A stretch of 64,000 nucleotides of DNA from Beduini massiliensis (lineage in GTDB: Bacteria > Bacillota_I > Bacilli_A > Erysipelotrichales > Coprobacillaceae), in contig NZ_CDPP01000003.1 of assembly GCF_000829905.1 (NCBI RefSeq), positions 124,001 through 188,000 on the forward strand, in the 5' to 3' direction. The translations under genes and the position numbers were made by a program. The notes below the pieces were generated by a model, which was not told where the DNA came from, did no database searches, and was given only the letters and a program-made list of their open reading frames with translations. Below, piece by piece: positions 27,878 to 37,375 of this stretch. Every line of letters begins with the position of its first letter. Within the stretch, counting starts at the first letter, position 1.

Positions 27878-28234
27878 ATGATTGAAAAAAATACACAATT
27901 TGGTAATATTAATTTTTCTTCAGAAGTCGTAGCTCAAACAGCTGGCGGGGCAGCCACTGAATGTTACGGGGTAGTGGGCATGGCCAGTCAAAAAATGTTA
28001 AAAGATGGTTTCTATGAATTACTAAAGAAAGATAATTTTTCTCGTGGAATAGAAGCAAAAGAAGGATTGACGGGATTAATCGTAGATATGTATATCTTTG
28101 TCGGATATGGGATGAAGATATCAGAGATCGTATATGAAGTTCAAAAGAAAGTAAAATATGTTCTTGAAAAATCACTAGATGTTAGAGTTGAAGCTGTTAA
28201 CGTTTATGTTCAAGGCATTAAAGTTGTGGAGTAA
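27878..28234 (+). CDS. Asp23/Gls24 family envelope stress protein (YloU-like)
   Basis: Small DUF322 protein (118 residues) with the typical GNINFSSEVVAQTAGGAATECYGVVGMA opening and VRVEAVNVYVQGIKVVE end; no membrane segment. The family includes the alkaline-shock protein Asp23; the YloU subgroup is always found before the fatty acid kinase gene fakA. GGAGGG is spaced 8 nt from the ATG at 27878; a TTG three nt upstream is in frame. Confidence 0.92.
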   Translation: MIEKNTQFGNINFSSEVVAQTAGGAATECYGVVGMASQKMLKDGFYELLKKDNFSRGIEAKEGLTGLIVDMYIFVGYGMKISEIVYEVQKKVKYVLEKSLDVRVEAVNVYVQGIKVVE

Positions 28235-28251
28235 ACGTGGAGGGAACATAA

Positions 28252-29889
28252 ATGGAAAAAATCAATGGACAGCTATTTAAAGAAATGATATTGGCAGGGT
28301 GCTATCTACTGCACAATCAGCATCATGAAATTGATGCCCTAAATGTTTTCCCAGTACCAGATGGAGATACGGGAACAAATATGTCACTTACTTTTTCTTC
28401 AGGAGCAAAAGAGATTGAAAACATGGATACGAGCAGTATCTATGATATTTCAAAGAAATTATCAAAAGGATTGCTGATGGGAGCCCGTGGAAATTCAGGG
28501 GTTATTCTTTCACAGATCTTTAGAGGTGTTTCTATTGCTTTAGAAGGAAAAGATGAAATTGATTGCGTAGATTTAGCAAAAGCTTTTAAAAACGGGGCTA
28601 AGGTGGCATATAAGGCCGTTATGAGACCCGTGGAAGGTACAATCTTGACAGTCATCAGAGAAGCTTCAGATGCTGTCGTGAAATACGCTAAAAAAGATAA
28701 ATCAATTGAAGATGTCTTTTCTTATTTTGTGAAGCAGGCAGAAGATTCATTAGAAAGAACACCAGAATTATTGCCGGTTTTAAAAGAAGTGGGTGTAGTG
28801 GACAGTGGTGGAGCTGGATTAGTCTTGATCCTAACCGGGTTTATGTCTGCGATTGCCGGAGATAAAATTGAAAAAGTCGATGTTTTTTCAGAGGTGCAGG
28901 CAGCAGCCAGCAATGTGGATACAGGAGAAGAAGGCTTTGGATACTGTACTGAATTCATTTTAAGATTAGAAGAATCCTTAGTGAATAAATTCAGTGAAGA
29001 TCAATTGAAAAATGAATTATCGATGATTCCAGGAGAAAGTATTGTCGTGGTACAAGATGAAGATATCGTTAAAGTCCATGTACATACCTTAAAGCCAGGG
29101 GAAGCATTGAATTTAGCTCAGCGATTTGGTGAATTTATCAAACTGAAAATTGAAAATATGCAGGAACAGCATAATACCATTATTGAAGAACAAGCACAAA
29201 GTGCAAAAACGGAAGCCCCACGTGAAGAAAAAGAAGTTGGGTTGATTTCAGTAGCTGCCGGAAGCGGAATTAAAGACATGTTCATGGAATTAAACTGTGA
29301 CTACGTGGTAAGCGGCGGTCAAACGATGAATCCGTCTACTGAAGATTTAGTGGCGGCCATTACAAGCATCAATGCAAAAAATGTGATTGTTTTACCAAAC
29401 AACTCTAATATTATTATGGCAGCTAATCAGGCGGCGGTCGTGCTGGAAGGTAAAGTCAATGTTAAAGTGATTCCGACTAGAACGATTCCTCAAGGATTAT
29501 CCGCATGTATCATGTTTAATCCGGAAGCACATTTAGAGGACACAATCGAAGATATGATGGAAGCTGTAAACAATGTTAAAACCGGACAGGTTACTTTTGC
29601 GATTAAAGATACCAATATTGATGGCATAGATATCAAAGCGAATCAATATATGGCAATGGTAGAAAAAAGCATTGTCGCTTGTGTTCCTAGTAAAGTAGAA
29701 GCATGTAAAGAGACATTAAATGGATTATTCAGCGATGAAGATGAAATTATTACATTGATTGCCGGAGATGATGTCAGCAAAGAAGAATTAGATGACATCA
29801 CACATTTCATCGAAGAAAATTCGGAAGCTGAACTGGAAGTTCATTTAGGGATGCAGCCAATTTATTCGTTTATTGTCGGTGTTGAGTAA
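28252..29889 (+). CDS. fakA: Fatty acid kinase subunit FakA (DAK2 domain, YloV)
   Basis: Phosphorylates FakB-bound fatty acids so that exogenous fatty acids can enter phospholipids. N-terminal DhaL/DAK2 kinase domain (1-205) with NVFPVPDGDTGTNMSLT metal ligands and GARGNSGVILSQIFRG, a middle domain (about 215-300) and a C-terminal EDD-like domain (about 320-545) with SGGQTMNPSTEDL and LPNNSNIIMAANQA, as in YloV. Length 545 is right. No fakB in the window. Followed by a strong terminator. Confidence 0.93.
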   Translation: MEKINGQLFKEMILAGCYLLHNQHHEIDALNVFPVPDGDTGTNMSLTFSSGAKEIENMDTSSIYDISKKLSKGLLMGARGNSGVILSQIFRGVSIALEGKDEIDCVDLAKAFKNGAKVAYKAVMRPVEGTILTVIREASDAVVKYAKKDKSIEDVFSYFVKQAEDSLERTPELLPVLKEVGVVDSGGAGLVLILTGFMSAIAGDKIEKVDVFSEVQAAASNVDTGEEGFGYCTEFILRLEESLVNKFSEDQLKNELSMIPGESIVVVQDEDIVKVHVHTLKPGEALNLAQRFGEFIKLKIENMQEQHNTIIEEQAQSAKTEAPREEKEVGLISVAAGSGIKDMFMELNCDYVVSGGQTMNPSTEDLVAAITSINAKNVIVLPNNSNIIMAANQAAVVLEGKVNVKVIPTRTIPQGLSACIMFNPEAHLEDTIEDMMEAVNNVKTGQVTFAIKDTNIDGIDIKANQYMAMVEKSIVACVPSKVEACKETLNGLFSDEDEIITLIAGDDVSKEELDDITHFIEENSEAELEVHLGMQPIYSFIVGVE

Positions 29890-29954
29890 AAGACAGCTGA
29901 AGACTTATATATACTAAAAAATTTAAAAAGCCTCATTGGTTAGACGATGAGTCT

Positions 29955-29985
29955 CCTCTACTGGTCAAAACAGTAGAGGTTTTTT
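29955..29985 (+). terminator. Terminator of fakA
   Basis: Perfect stem CCTCTACTG / CAGTAGAGG, loop GTCAAAA, followed by TTTTTT. A smaller CTCAT / ATGAG hairpin lies just before it. Confidence 0.88.
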
Positions 29986-30099
29986 GCTTTTATTGTATGT
30001 TTGTAAATATAACCGATATAGGTATTTATGTAAAACGCAATACATCCTCATTAACTATTTTAAATGTAAGAAACAAATATCTGATTAAAAAAATCAGTA

Positions 30100-30127
30100 G
30101 ACCTGATATAAAAAACAGGTCTTTTTT
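30100..30127 (+). terminator. Second terminator in the fakA-adhesin gap
   Basis: GACCTG / CAGGTC stem and TTTTTT run, with a CTGATT / AATCAG hairpin directly before it (30081-30096). It ends some short transcript or protects the adhesin gene from upstream readthrough. Confidence 0.65.
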
Positions 30128-30260
30128 ATTTAAATTTTGAAAGGGGGAATATCATATATTTCATTTTTTCTTTATTAAAGAATTAATCTATAAGAAGGAT
30201 AAATGAGGTGGAGAAAACAGTAAGAAGTTGTTGAAAACGGTAGCTTGTACTATTAGGTAC

Positions 30261-30289
30261 TTGTCAGCCATTTTGCTAAATGATATAGT
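30261..30289 (+). promoter_or_regulatory. Extended -10 promoter of the adhesin gene
   Basis: TTGTCA (30261-30266), 17-bp spacer, TATAGT (30284-30289) with an upstream TGA giving an extended -10. The predicted start near 30296 lies a few nt before the leader stem-loop. Confidence 0.6.
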
Positions 30290-30301
30290 GATGCTGCTCA
30301 T

Positions 30302-30337
30302 GATATCGCCACTGACGATAACGTCACTGGTGATATC
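30302..30337 (+). other. Leader stem-loop (inverted repeat) of adhesin mRNA
   Basis: 16-nt arms (GATATCGCCACTGACG and CGTCACTGGTGATATC) with an ATAA loop; one mismatch and one G-U pair. It would form at the extreme 5' end of the adhesin mRNA, before the GGAGTAGAGGAG ribosome region. In DNA form it could equally be a dyad operator. Confidence 0.6.
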
Positions 30338-30373
30338 GTAAATTTCATTTTAGGGAGTAGAGGAGAGAAAACT

Positions 30374-33300
30374 ATGCTGAAAAAAAGAGTAAACCAACTT
30401 TCAAAGATTTTACTGTCTTTGCTGATGGTAATAATGCTGGCAGTAAATTCATCTTCAGTATTTGCGGATGATGCAAAAGAATCTGTTGATATGAAAGACT
30501 TTTTAACGGATGCCGGGATTGTCGGTTATAAGGGAATTCCTTATACAAAAGAAACAAAAATTCCAAAATACGCAGAGGATATCCAGTTTGAAATTACTTT
30601 TACAGAAAAAAGTGATCATCAGTTTCCAATTGGAAAAATTTTAGAATATACACTGCCATCAGGGCTGACTTTACCCAGTAATCAAAATGGGGAAGTATTG
30701 ATGGGAGAAACGGTAATCGGCTCTTATACTATAAAGACAGATGGAACTGTACAAATGGAATTAAAAGCAGAGTATGACAGTGATGATATTGTCATCACAA
30801 ATTGTCGTATTGGGTTTACCGCTAATCTAGGAGATATTGCATCTGACAGTACCAATCCTAAAAAAGGACAGCTCGCCTTTCCCCCTGATAAAACCATCAC
30901 TTTTCTATGGGAAGATCCGATTAATTTTTCATTGAATAAAGCGATTCAAAATTATGATAAACAAACCCACATTGTCACATATAAAATTGACCTTCTTATT
31001 ACAGAGATGAATATGTACAATGAGGGAACCACCATTACATTAACAGATACAATGGGGAATAACTTGGTGTATCAGGCAAATAGTCTGCGGATTGATAATA
31101 TTAAACAAGCAGATCCAGTAATTAAAGATCAGCAATTTACTTTAGAGCTTCCTATTGTTGCAGGGCAGAGCGGAGCAAAAACGATTACAGTGGTTTATCA
31201 GGCAAAAATTAAAGATGATGCTTTCATTCAAGCCAATACAGACACAGTAGTAGTAGATGAAGTTGATAATCGCGTAACAGCAGAAGAACCCAATTCTAAA
31301 CCGCAAACCAGTGAAGTGGATTTAGCGACAGATAGTGGTACAAAAGATGAAATGAAATATCAATGGATAGAAAAATCAAGCAAACGTTTAGCTGGAGATG
31401 CAATCGAGTGGACAGTGAAAATGAACAGTTCTTGTTATTTTGCTGTTGGGGGTTATACTTTTAAAGACGTTTTAGATAGCCGTGGAATTCTTTCTTACGA
31501 TACCACAAAGGATGTTGTATTAAAGAAAACAAACAGTAACGGAGACATAATTTACAACGGATCTATTATAGTTAATTACAATGATGAAAAGAGTCAGTTT
31601 ACTTATCTGTTACCAACAGAGGACACTTCCCCTTATATCTATGAATTTACATATACAACGCTTTATAATCCTAAGGGTTTTTTGGGCAGTGGTACCTATA
31701 ATAATGATGCTTATCTGATTGGACCAGGTCCCGGACAAAACTTTCATTCACAGGTAGGTATTGCATTAAAAGGAGTCGAAGCAACCGTAAAAAAAGAAGT
31801 CATTGCTTATGATTTTGATACAACAGAATGGAAATATACGATTCATGTCCCTAAAGATGGTTTAAAACATGCCTATTTTGTAGATACTTTTGGAAATAAT
31901 GATGGTATGATCCAAGCGTTAGCTAATGGAATAACCGATATAAATGTGAGTAGTTCGAGTTTAGTGAACATCTATCATACGGTAAAACAAGGAATAAACG
32001 GATTTGAAATCTATTTTGCTGACACGCAGGAAAAAGCAGATATCGCAAGCAGTGAAAATAAAAGTGGAACAGAATCTTCTAGCTTCTTACCGGAAACAAG
32101 CACAGAAGATGGGTATGATATCACAATCACTTATCAGACAAAAATAACAAATATGAGTGATCTGATGATGGGTAAAACCGTTAAAAATACCGGTAAGCTG
32201 TTTGCTGAGGAAACCAGTGCACAGGCATCAGCGGCTAGAAAAATTATTGCTGCTGTCAATAAAAGCGGCAATGCCAATAAAGATGGAACGATCACATGGA
32301 ATATCATTGTACCGCAGTCTTTTCTTAATTCAGTGGTAAAAGAGAATGGTAAGGTTGTTCTGCAAGATGAAATGCAGGCAAATGAACTGGAATATATTGA
32401 TGAAAGTGTTACGATGAGAGCGATAGACGGCATTTTGACAAATCCATCTGTATCTGATTTTAATGCAAGGGCAACCTGTACGAATATCAATGCAAGCAAT
32501 GAAGGCAACGGTAAAATAAAGTTTTTCATCGATCTATCTGGTGATGCACATGACTATTATCTGATCACCTATCAAACAAAAATTGTCGATAAGCGATTAT
32601 TAGATGAACAAAGCAAAGCCGATCATATACTCCAATATGAAAATAAAGTCGCTATTCCCTATAGTGGGACATTGGAAGATTTTCAGTTCAATTCATCAGC
32701 TGTTGTTCCTTATGATAATAAAATTGTGAATAAGCAGGTGATAGAAAAACCAAATGCTAAAAATAAAAATACAGTGACCTATCAGATTGATATAAACCCA
32801 TTGGGACTTGATCTTTATGCAAGCGAAACGTATCAGGAAAAAGAAGACTACTTTATCTATGATTTACCAAGTGATAATTTGTCTTTAAATTATGATACTA
32901 TTCAAATTTTAGATAAGACAACGAATGTAACGTTAAACAAAACGGATTATCGTGTTTTCCAACAAGTTGTAAATGGACAGCCTCAAATTGTTTTCCAGAT
33001 TCACAATAAGAAGATTGCCGGAGAAGGAAAAGGACATCATTATGTTATTATTTACCAAGCAAAAGTATTGGGAAATGTTGGAGAAAACACGGCTTATTCC
33101 AACAGTGTTTCTTTAAATAATCAATCCACTATTCGCTTTGAACAATCAGATAGCTATAAATATGAAAGTTCTTATTCTTCAGCGGAAATACTTAATTATG
33201 AATTGACTATAAAAAAGAGTGCCAGTGACGATATGCTAAGTGGTCTTTCAGGAGCCGAATATGCGGTGTATAAAGAAAATTATGATCCCTTGCATCAAGA

Positions 33301-34717
33301 TCGCTATTTAATGGAAATGTTAGTAACTGATGAGAATGGTAACGCAAAATTAGAAAAATTACTAAGTCACTATGATTGTCAAGCAGGGACAAAACTTATT
33401 TTAGTAGAGACGAAGGCACCGGATGGCTACACCCTTAATAATGAGCCTATTGAGATTATCTTAAATGATGGGAGACAAACCATTGAAAATAAAGAAAAAC
33501 TGGCTGATTTAGGATCAATATTCTATTTAAGTGATAATAACATTAAAAACGAATTAATGATTCAAAAACAGTTTTATAAAGGAAATGAATTACAAAATGA
33601 TGATACTTTATCAGCTGTATTTGCTTTATATGAAAATCAAGAATCTCTAGTGCCGCTTTTAGAAGCAACTACTTTTAAAGGAATCGCTAAATTTCATAAC
33701 CTAGATAATGGGACTTACTATTTAAAAGAATATAAAACTACAGAAGGCTATCAGTTATCTCCAACGGTATATGAAATAAAAGTTGATGGTTCTTCAATAA
33801 AAATAGATGGACAAGAAATAAATAAGGTAATAATCAAAAATCAGTATTGTTATGGAAGCTTTTCGTTTGTTAAACAGGATGCACTAAAAGAACATAATTT
33901 GAAAGGCGCAGTCTTCTCTTTGAGCAATAAACAAAACCGTTATGAAGCTGTCTCTGATGACTTAGGAAACGTGCATTTCACGAATTTGGAGCAAGGAACT
34001 TACTTACTAACGGAAGAGATAGCACCATCACGCTATGAATGCAGTGATGCAATGGTACAAATCACAGTAGATCAGCAAGGCAATATTTTAATGGCTGATC
34101 AACCTTATGTTGCCAGCAGCTTAACTGAACTTTTCTTAAATACATTAAAAGACAATGAGCAGGCAGATACCGCTATTTCATTAATAATCACCGATTCTGA
34201 CAGTCAGCCTCTACGTGGTGCTATCTTTACCCTTTATAAACGAGTAAATGGTCATTTAGCCAAGGTGGTGGAACTTACTGAACAAAGTGAATATATAATT
34301 GAACATTTAGATGAAGGCGATTATGTATTGAAACAAACATCCACACCAAATGGGTATCTGTCTGCTGAGGATTATCTGTTTACGATTGACGAACAATTAC
34401 GTGTATGGTCTTCTGATCAAGAAGTTACAGATAACCAAATCCCAATAATCCTTAGACAGTATGCAGATGCTGAAGAATTACAACCGGCACTGCCAAAACC
34501 AACTCTACCTCATCCCAATCTGCCCAAACCAGATAGTATACCGGAATTACCCGATCAAACAGTCAATGAAAATACACCTGTAGAGAAAGTGAATGAAAAT
34601 AAAGTAGTTTTAACTGGAGATCAGAATAATCCATGGTTCTATTTGGTAGGGCTAGCAGTAAGTGGGGGACTGCTTGGAGCAATCCTTGAATTAACAAAAA
34701 GAAAATTCCCACTTTAA
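30374..34717 (+). CDS. Wall-anchored adhesin with collagen-binding-like and SpaA domains
   Basis: 1,447-residue surface protein. Signal peptide at 1-31 (KKRVNQLSKILLSLLMVIMLA, cleavage near VFA-DD). Residues about 35-940 are a chain of collagen-adhesin/SdrD-like immunoglobulin folds; each ends with a recurring YQAK/YQTK strand (VVYQAKI, ITYQTKI twice, IIYQAKV). Four SpaA/Cna-B domains follow at about 943-1040, 1060-1155, 1160-1250 and 1266-1365. The first three keep the Lys and the Glu (VETKAPDGY, LKEYKTTEGY, LTEEIAPSRY) used for internal isopeptide bonds; the fourth lacks both (LKQTSTPNGY). A Pro/Lys/Leu-rich wall spacer leads to KVVLTGD, a variant LPxTG-type sorting signal, a hydrophobic helix and KRKFPL tail. 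No sortase lies nearby. Confidence 0.9.
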   Translation: MLKKRVNQLSKILLSLLMVIMLAVNSSSVFADDAKESVDMKDFLTDAGIVGYKGIPYTKETKIPKYAEDIQFEITFTEKSDHQFPIGKILEYTLPSGLTLPSNQNGEVLMGETVIGSYTIKTDGTVQMELKAEYDSDDIVITNCRIGFTANLGDIASDSTNPKKGQLAFPPDKTITFLWEDPINFSLNKAIQNYDKQTHIVTYKIDLLITEMNMYNEGTTITLTDTMGNNLVYQANSLRIDNIKQADPVIKDQQFTLELPIVAGQSGAKTITVVYQAKIKDDAFIQANTDTVVVDEVDNRVTAEEPNSKPQTSEVDLATDSGTKDEMKYQWIEKSSKRLAGDAIEWTVKMNSSCYFAVGGYTFKDVLDSRGILSYDTTKDVVLKKTNSNGDIIYNGSIIVNYNDEKSQFTYLLPTEDTSPYIYEFTYTTLYNPKGFLGSGTYNNDAYLIGPGPGQNFHSQVGIALKGVEATVKKEVIAYDFDTTEWKYTIHVPKDGLKHAYFVDTFGNNDGMIQALANGITDINVSSSSLVNIYHTVKQGINGFEIYFADTQEKADIASSENKSGTESSSFLPETSTEDGYDITITYQTKITNMSDLMMGKTVKNTGKLFAEETSAQASAARKIIAAVNKSGNANKDGTITWNIIVPQSFLNSVVKENGKVVLQDEMQANELEYIDESVTMRAIDGILTNPSVSDFNARATCTNINASNEGNGKIKFFIDLSGDAHDYYLITYQTKIVDKRLLDEQSKADHILQYENKVAIPYSGTLEDFQFNSSAVVPYDNKIVNKQVIEKPNAKNKNTVTYQIDINPLGLDLYASETYQEKEDYFIYDLPSDNLSLNYDTIQILDKTTNVTLNKTDYRVFQQVVNGQPQIVFQIHNKKIAGEGKGHHYVIIYQAKVLGNVGENTAYSNSVSLNNQSTIRFEQSDSYKYESSYSSAEILNYELTIKKSASDDMLSGLSGAEYAVYKENYDPLHQDRYLMEMLVTDENGNAKLEKLLSHYDCQAGTKLILVETKAPDGYTLNNEPIEIILNDGRQTIENKEKLADLGSIFYLSDNNIKNELMIQKQFYKGNELQNDDTLSAVFALYENQESLVPLLEATTFKGIAKFHNLDNGTYYLKEYKTTEGYQLSPTVYEIKVDGSSIKIDGQEINKVIIKNQYCYGSFSFVKQDALKEHNLKGAVFSLSNKQNRYEAVSDDLGNVHFTNLEQGTYLLTEEIAPSRYECSDAMVQITVDQQGNILMADQPYVASSLTELFLNTLKDNEQADTAISLIITDSDSQPLRGAIFTLYKRVNGHLAKVVELTEQSEYIIEHLDEGDYVLKQTSTPNGYLSAEDYLFTIDEQLRVWSSDQEVTDNQIPIILRQYADAEELQPALPKPTLPHPNLPKPDSIPELPDQTVNENTPVEKVNENKVVLTGDQNNPWFYLVGLAVSGGLLGAILELTKRKFPL

Positions 34718-34737
34718 TAATCAGCATAATAAAAGAC

Positions 34738-34768
34738 CCCTCTTTACTGGTTTGTCCGGTAAAGAGGG
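34738..34768. terminator. Bidirectional terminator between adhesin and twin-GntR gene
   Basis: Stem CCCTCTTTACTGG / CCGGTAAAGAGGG (one G-U pair) with a TTTGT loop. On the minus strand it is followed by TCTTTTATT, so it mainly ends the convergent regulator gene; on the plus strand it lacks a T run. Confidence 0.7.
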
Positions 34769-34799
34769 TACATATTCATAAATATTTGGATTCACTTTA

Positions 34800-36239
34800 T
34801 TAAGAATCGCTTAATGTCGTATCATAGGCTTGAAGCAGCTGATCAATATAATTTTCTACAATATAAAGTATTTCATCTATATAACGATTTATCTCATTGT
34901 ATTTTTTTAGGCTTAATGCTTCTAAAAACTGATGGTTTCTTTTTATAAAATCATAAGGAATTCGATTTGGATCAAACAAAGTGTCACTATAAATATTCCA
35001 GGCAAGGGATTTATTAAGCTCAAGGTAAATGTTATATAAAGTTGAATTGCTGTTTGAAAAGATAAACTCAATATAATGAACTAAAACCATTTTATTAGAG
35101 GCTTGCTTTTGATATTGGATGAAGGAAGCCAATACGTCATCCGCACAGGTGGATAACACAGGTTTATTTAATCCTTTTGCCAAAATTAATAAAATCTGCA
35201 AAGCCTCCTTGTAAAGCATGATATTAGACATAACTTCTTTATTAGACAACAGTATTCGAGGATCGTGTATTTCATCAATAATGATCCGACTTTTTAAACC
35301 GTTGCTTTTTTGAATAATGTGATATTCATCTAATAGGTCACAAGCTTTTCTTACAGTTCTTAAACTGGTCTGATAGTTTTCAGAAAGCTGTTGTAATGAA
35401 GGCAATGAGGTAAGATATTTCTTATTATTAATATCCAAGATGATCTTAATAAGTGTTTGCATATAACGAAGATCTAAATGCCGTGTGCTTTTCCAATTAA
35501 ATGCGATAAACTCTGTTTGATCGACAGCACTGCCTATTTTATCCACATAGTTTAAAGTAGTATAAGACAGTGTGGATAATAACAGTGAAATGGAATGTTT
35601 AAGTACAAAATCATTTTTAGTCAGTAAGAAACCAGCTATTTTTGGAAGTGCATCACTGATCGTCTGCGTGATTTGATTAAATTTTAGATTTTGCTTATCG
35701 TCTGCGATGGGCAAATAGATGAAATGAAAAATATCTCTAAAAAGGGTATCTAATAAGCTGTTCTTGAATAGAGCGATAACTTCAAGGATAATTCCATAGA
35801 ATTTATCAACAAATTCTTTTTGTGAATAAATCTTATTTTTATTAATATAAACTGTATTTATTTTTTCTGCCAGATGTATTAATTCCTCTTTGTTTGTTTT
35901 TTTCTTTAATTCAATGATTAGATCTGGCATGCACCAGCTAAGAAATTGAAAAAGATCTTCATAAGCCTGCTTACGTTCATAAATGGATTTTTTATACATA
36001 AACTGCGATTCCATCTCATTGATATCAAATCTAACAATCGCTGGTGCACCACGCTGGTTTTGAATAAATCCGCGGGTTTCAAGCAAGTTCAAGGCAGAGC
36101 GGACAGTGTTGCGCCCGACATTGTATTTTTCACATAAATGATTAAGAGTAGGGAGCTTTTCACCGTAAAGATATTTACGGTTTAAGATATCTGTCATAAG
36201 ATGTTCATAAATGTCTAAGTACAGTTTATTTTCAGACAT
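34800..36239 (-). CDS. Twin-GntR-domain transcriptional regulator (copy 1)
   Basis: 479 residues. A GntR-type winged helix at residues 1-72 (KLYLDIYEHLMTDILNRKYL, GEKLPTLNHLCEKYNVGRNTVRSALNLLETRGFI) is followed by about 180 mostly helical residues, then a second GntR-type winged helix at about 257-325 (TLIKIILDINNKKYL, SLPSLQQLSENYQTSLRTVRKACDLLDEYHII) and about 150 helical residues. So it resembles two GntR regulators joined head to tail. A second protein of the same design lies at 50848. No effector domain I can name. Convergent with the adhesin gene, with the shared terminator between; regulation of the adhesin is a guess from position. GAGGAGAG ribosome site. Confidence 0.85.
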   Translation of the reverse strand: MSENKLYLDIYEHLMTDILNRKYLYGEKLPTLNHLCEKYNVGRNTVRSALNLLETRGFIQNQRGAPAIVRFDINEMESQFMYKKSIYERKQAYEDLFQFLSWCMPDLIIELKKKTNKEELIHLAEKINTVYINKNKIYSQKEFVDKFYGIILEVIALFKNSLLDTLFRDIFHFIYLPIADDKQNLKFNQITQTISDALPKIAGFLLTKNDFVLKHSISLLLSTLSYTTLNYVDKIGSAVDQTEFIAFNWKSTRHLDLRYMQTLIKIILDINNKKYLTSLPSLQQLSENYQTSLRTVRKACDLLDEYHIIQKSNGLKSRIIIDEIHDPRILLSNKEVMSNIMLYKEALQILLILAKGLNKPVLSTCADDVLASFIQYQKQASNKMVLVHYIEFIFSNSNSTLYNIYLELNKSLAWNIYSDTLFDPNRIPYDFIKRNHQFLEALSLKKYNEINRYIDEILYIVENYIDQLLQAYDTTLSDS

Positions 36240-36321
36240 GATCTCTCCTCGCTTTCATCATCAAGATATTCTTATTTTATCACTATTACATGAAAATGGT
36301 AGGATAATTCTATATATAGAG

Positions 36322-36371
36322 AAAAACCTCTGCATACTCGACTGAATACAGCTAAGCATGCAAAGGTTTTT
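36322..36371. terminator. Bidirectional terminator downstream of the phosphodiesterase gene
   Basis: Arms AAAAACCTCTGCAT and ATGCAAAGGTTTTT (one mismatch/G-U) around a 22-nt loop. The T-rich arm ends give termination in both directions; for the minus-strand phosphodiesterase gene it overlaps the stop codon. It also lies in the 5' region of the twin-GntR gene. Confidence 0.7.
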
Positions 36372-37320
36372 ATTTGTGATAATTCAGCCATTCTGAATTA
36401 GGCGTGACAGGTTGATTTACAGCAAACCAAGTATTGCGTTCTTCATCGCTTTGACCACCATGATGCAGATCTATACCGCCATGATCGGTTGTGATGATGA
36501 CGAGCCATTCTTCCTTTGGATAAGTTTCACGCTCCTTTACGGCATTCAATATTTCTTTTCCCCAATGATCTGCCTCTTGGCAGGCTTCTTGATATATGGG
36601 ATTATCATTGCCAAAACCACTAGAATGTCCCGCATTATCGGTACACTCGGCAATCGCCATAACAATATCAAAATCTTGCTTTATCGCTTCGATTGCCTGA
36701 TTTTTAGAATCTTCATCATTCGTTGCGAAAATATATTGTGAAGGCTCGTTTAATAATTCTGCCCTTATCATATCTTGTGTATAAACTGTTTCAAAATGTT
36801 CTTTCCATGAAGAAACAAATGTAGTGGAATATCCTTTTTGAACTGCTGTTTGAAATAAAGTCGGTACATCCTTTTTAGGAATTCCGTTATCTTCAACACC
36901 ATGATAATCATGCCATCCTCCTGTGAGAATGGAACTCCATCCGGGAGATGTACTGGTTGCCTGTGAAGAATCTTCCAAACCACCGGCAAAGCTATGATAC
37001 AGTCCGCCGGAATCCATAATAGACAAGATAGCACTATTTTCTATATCATAGATATTATTTAAACCATCTTCACGAAATCCGTCATATCCAAGAATCAGTA
37101 CCTTTTTTCTTTCTTTCCCATTTGCCAGAGGACGATTTATAAAATCATCAACAATTTTTTGAATAATAGTCTGTGGCAATCTTTCTTCAGCACTAAACGT
37201 AAAAGCAGCAGCATTTACCTTACAATCCCCACAGGCATTCGCTCGTGAAATAAATGTTGCAGCCAAAGCAACAAGTACGATTACACATGCAATCCATGTG
37301 TTTGTCATCTTTTTTTTCAT
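36370..37320 (-). CDS. Secreted type I phosphodiesterase / alkaline phosphatase superfamily protein
   Basis: 316 residues. N-terminal signal segment (KKKMTNTWIACVIVLVALAATFIS) ending ANAC, possibly a non-standard lipobox. The alkaline phosphatase fold is seen as VLILGYDGFREDG (first metal Asp), the nucleophile region SSQATSTSPGWSSILTG (a Thr or Ser nucleophile), IAECTDNAGHSSGFG and IITTDHGGIDLHHGG, which provide Asp/His zinc ligands. Similar enzymes cleave phosphodiesters or pyrophosphates of nucleotides or lipids; the substrate is unknown. Its promoter has the 19-bp spacer and dyad expected for MerR-type control. AGGAGGTAG ribosome site. Confidence 0.85.
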   Translation of the reverse strand: MKKKMTNTWIACVIVLVALAATFISRANACGDCKVNAAAFTFSAEERLPQTIIQKIVDDFINRPLANGKERKKVLILGYDGFREDGLNNIYDIENSAILSIMDSGGLYHSFAGGLEDSSQATSTSPGWSSILTGGWHDYHGVEDNGIPKKDVPTLFQTAVQKGYSTTFVSSWKEHFETVYTQDMIRAELLNEPSQYIFATNDEDSKNQAIEAIKQDFDIVMAIAECTDNAGHSSGFGNDNPIYQEACQEADHWGKEILNAVKERETYPKEEWLVIITTDHGGIDLHHGGQSDEERNTWFAVNQPVTPNSEWLNYHK

Positions 37321-37375
37321 TATTTCTACCTCCTATTTCTATCAAAAAGGCCCTTACTTCCTTCTTGATGAGATA

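Larger units (their letters stand above)
29890..30373 (+). other. 484-bp gap between fakA and the adhesin gene
   Basis: Contains two terminators (29955-29985 and 30100-30127), the adhesin promoter (30261-30289) and a leader stem-loop (30302-30337). I compared it by eye with common riboswitch layouts and found no match; no credible open frame is present. Confidence 0.6.

Noticed and set aside
29890-30260. Possible riboswitch in the fakA-adhesin gap
   Set aside because: Only simple hairpins and terminators are visible; none of the conserved riboswitch cores I know fits, and the downstream gene is a surface protein separated by its own promoter.
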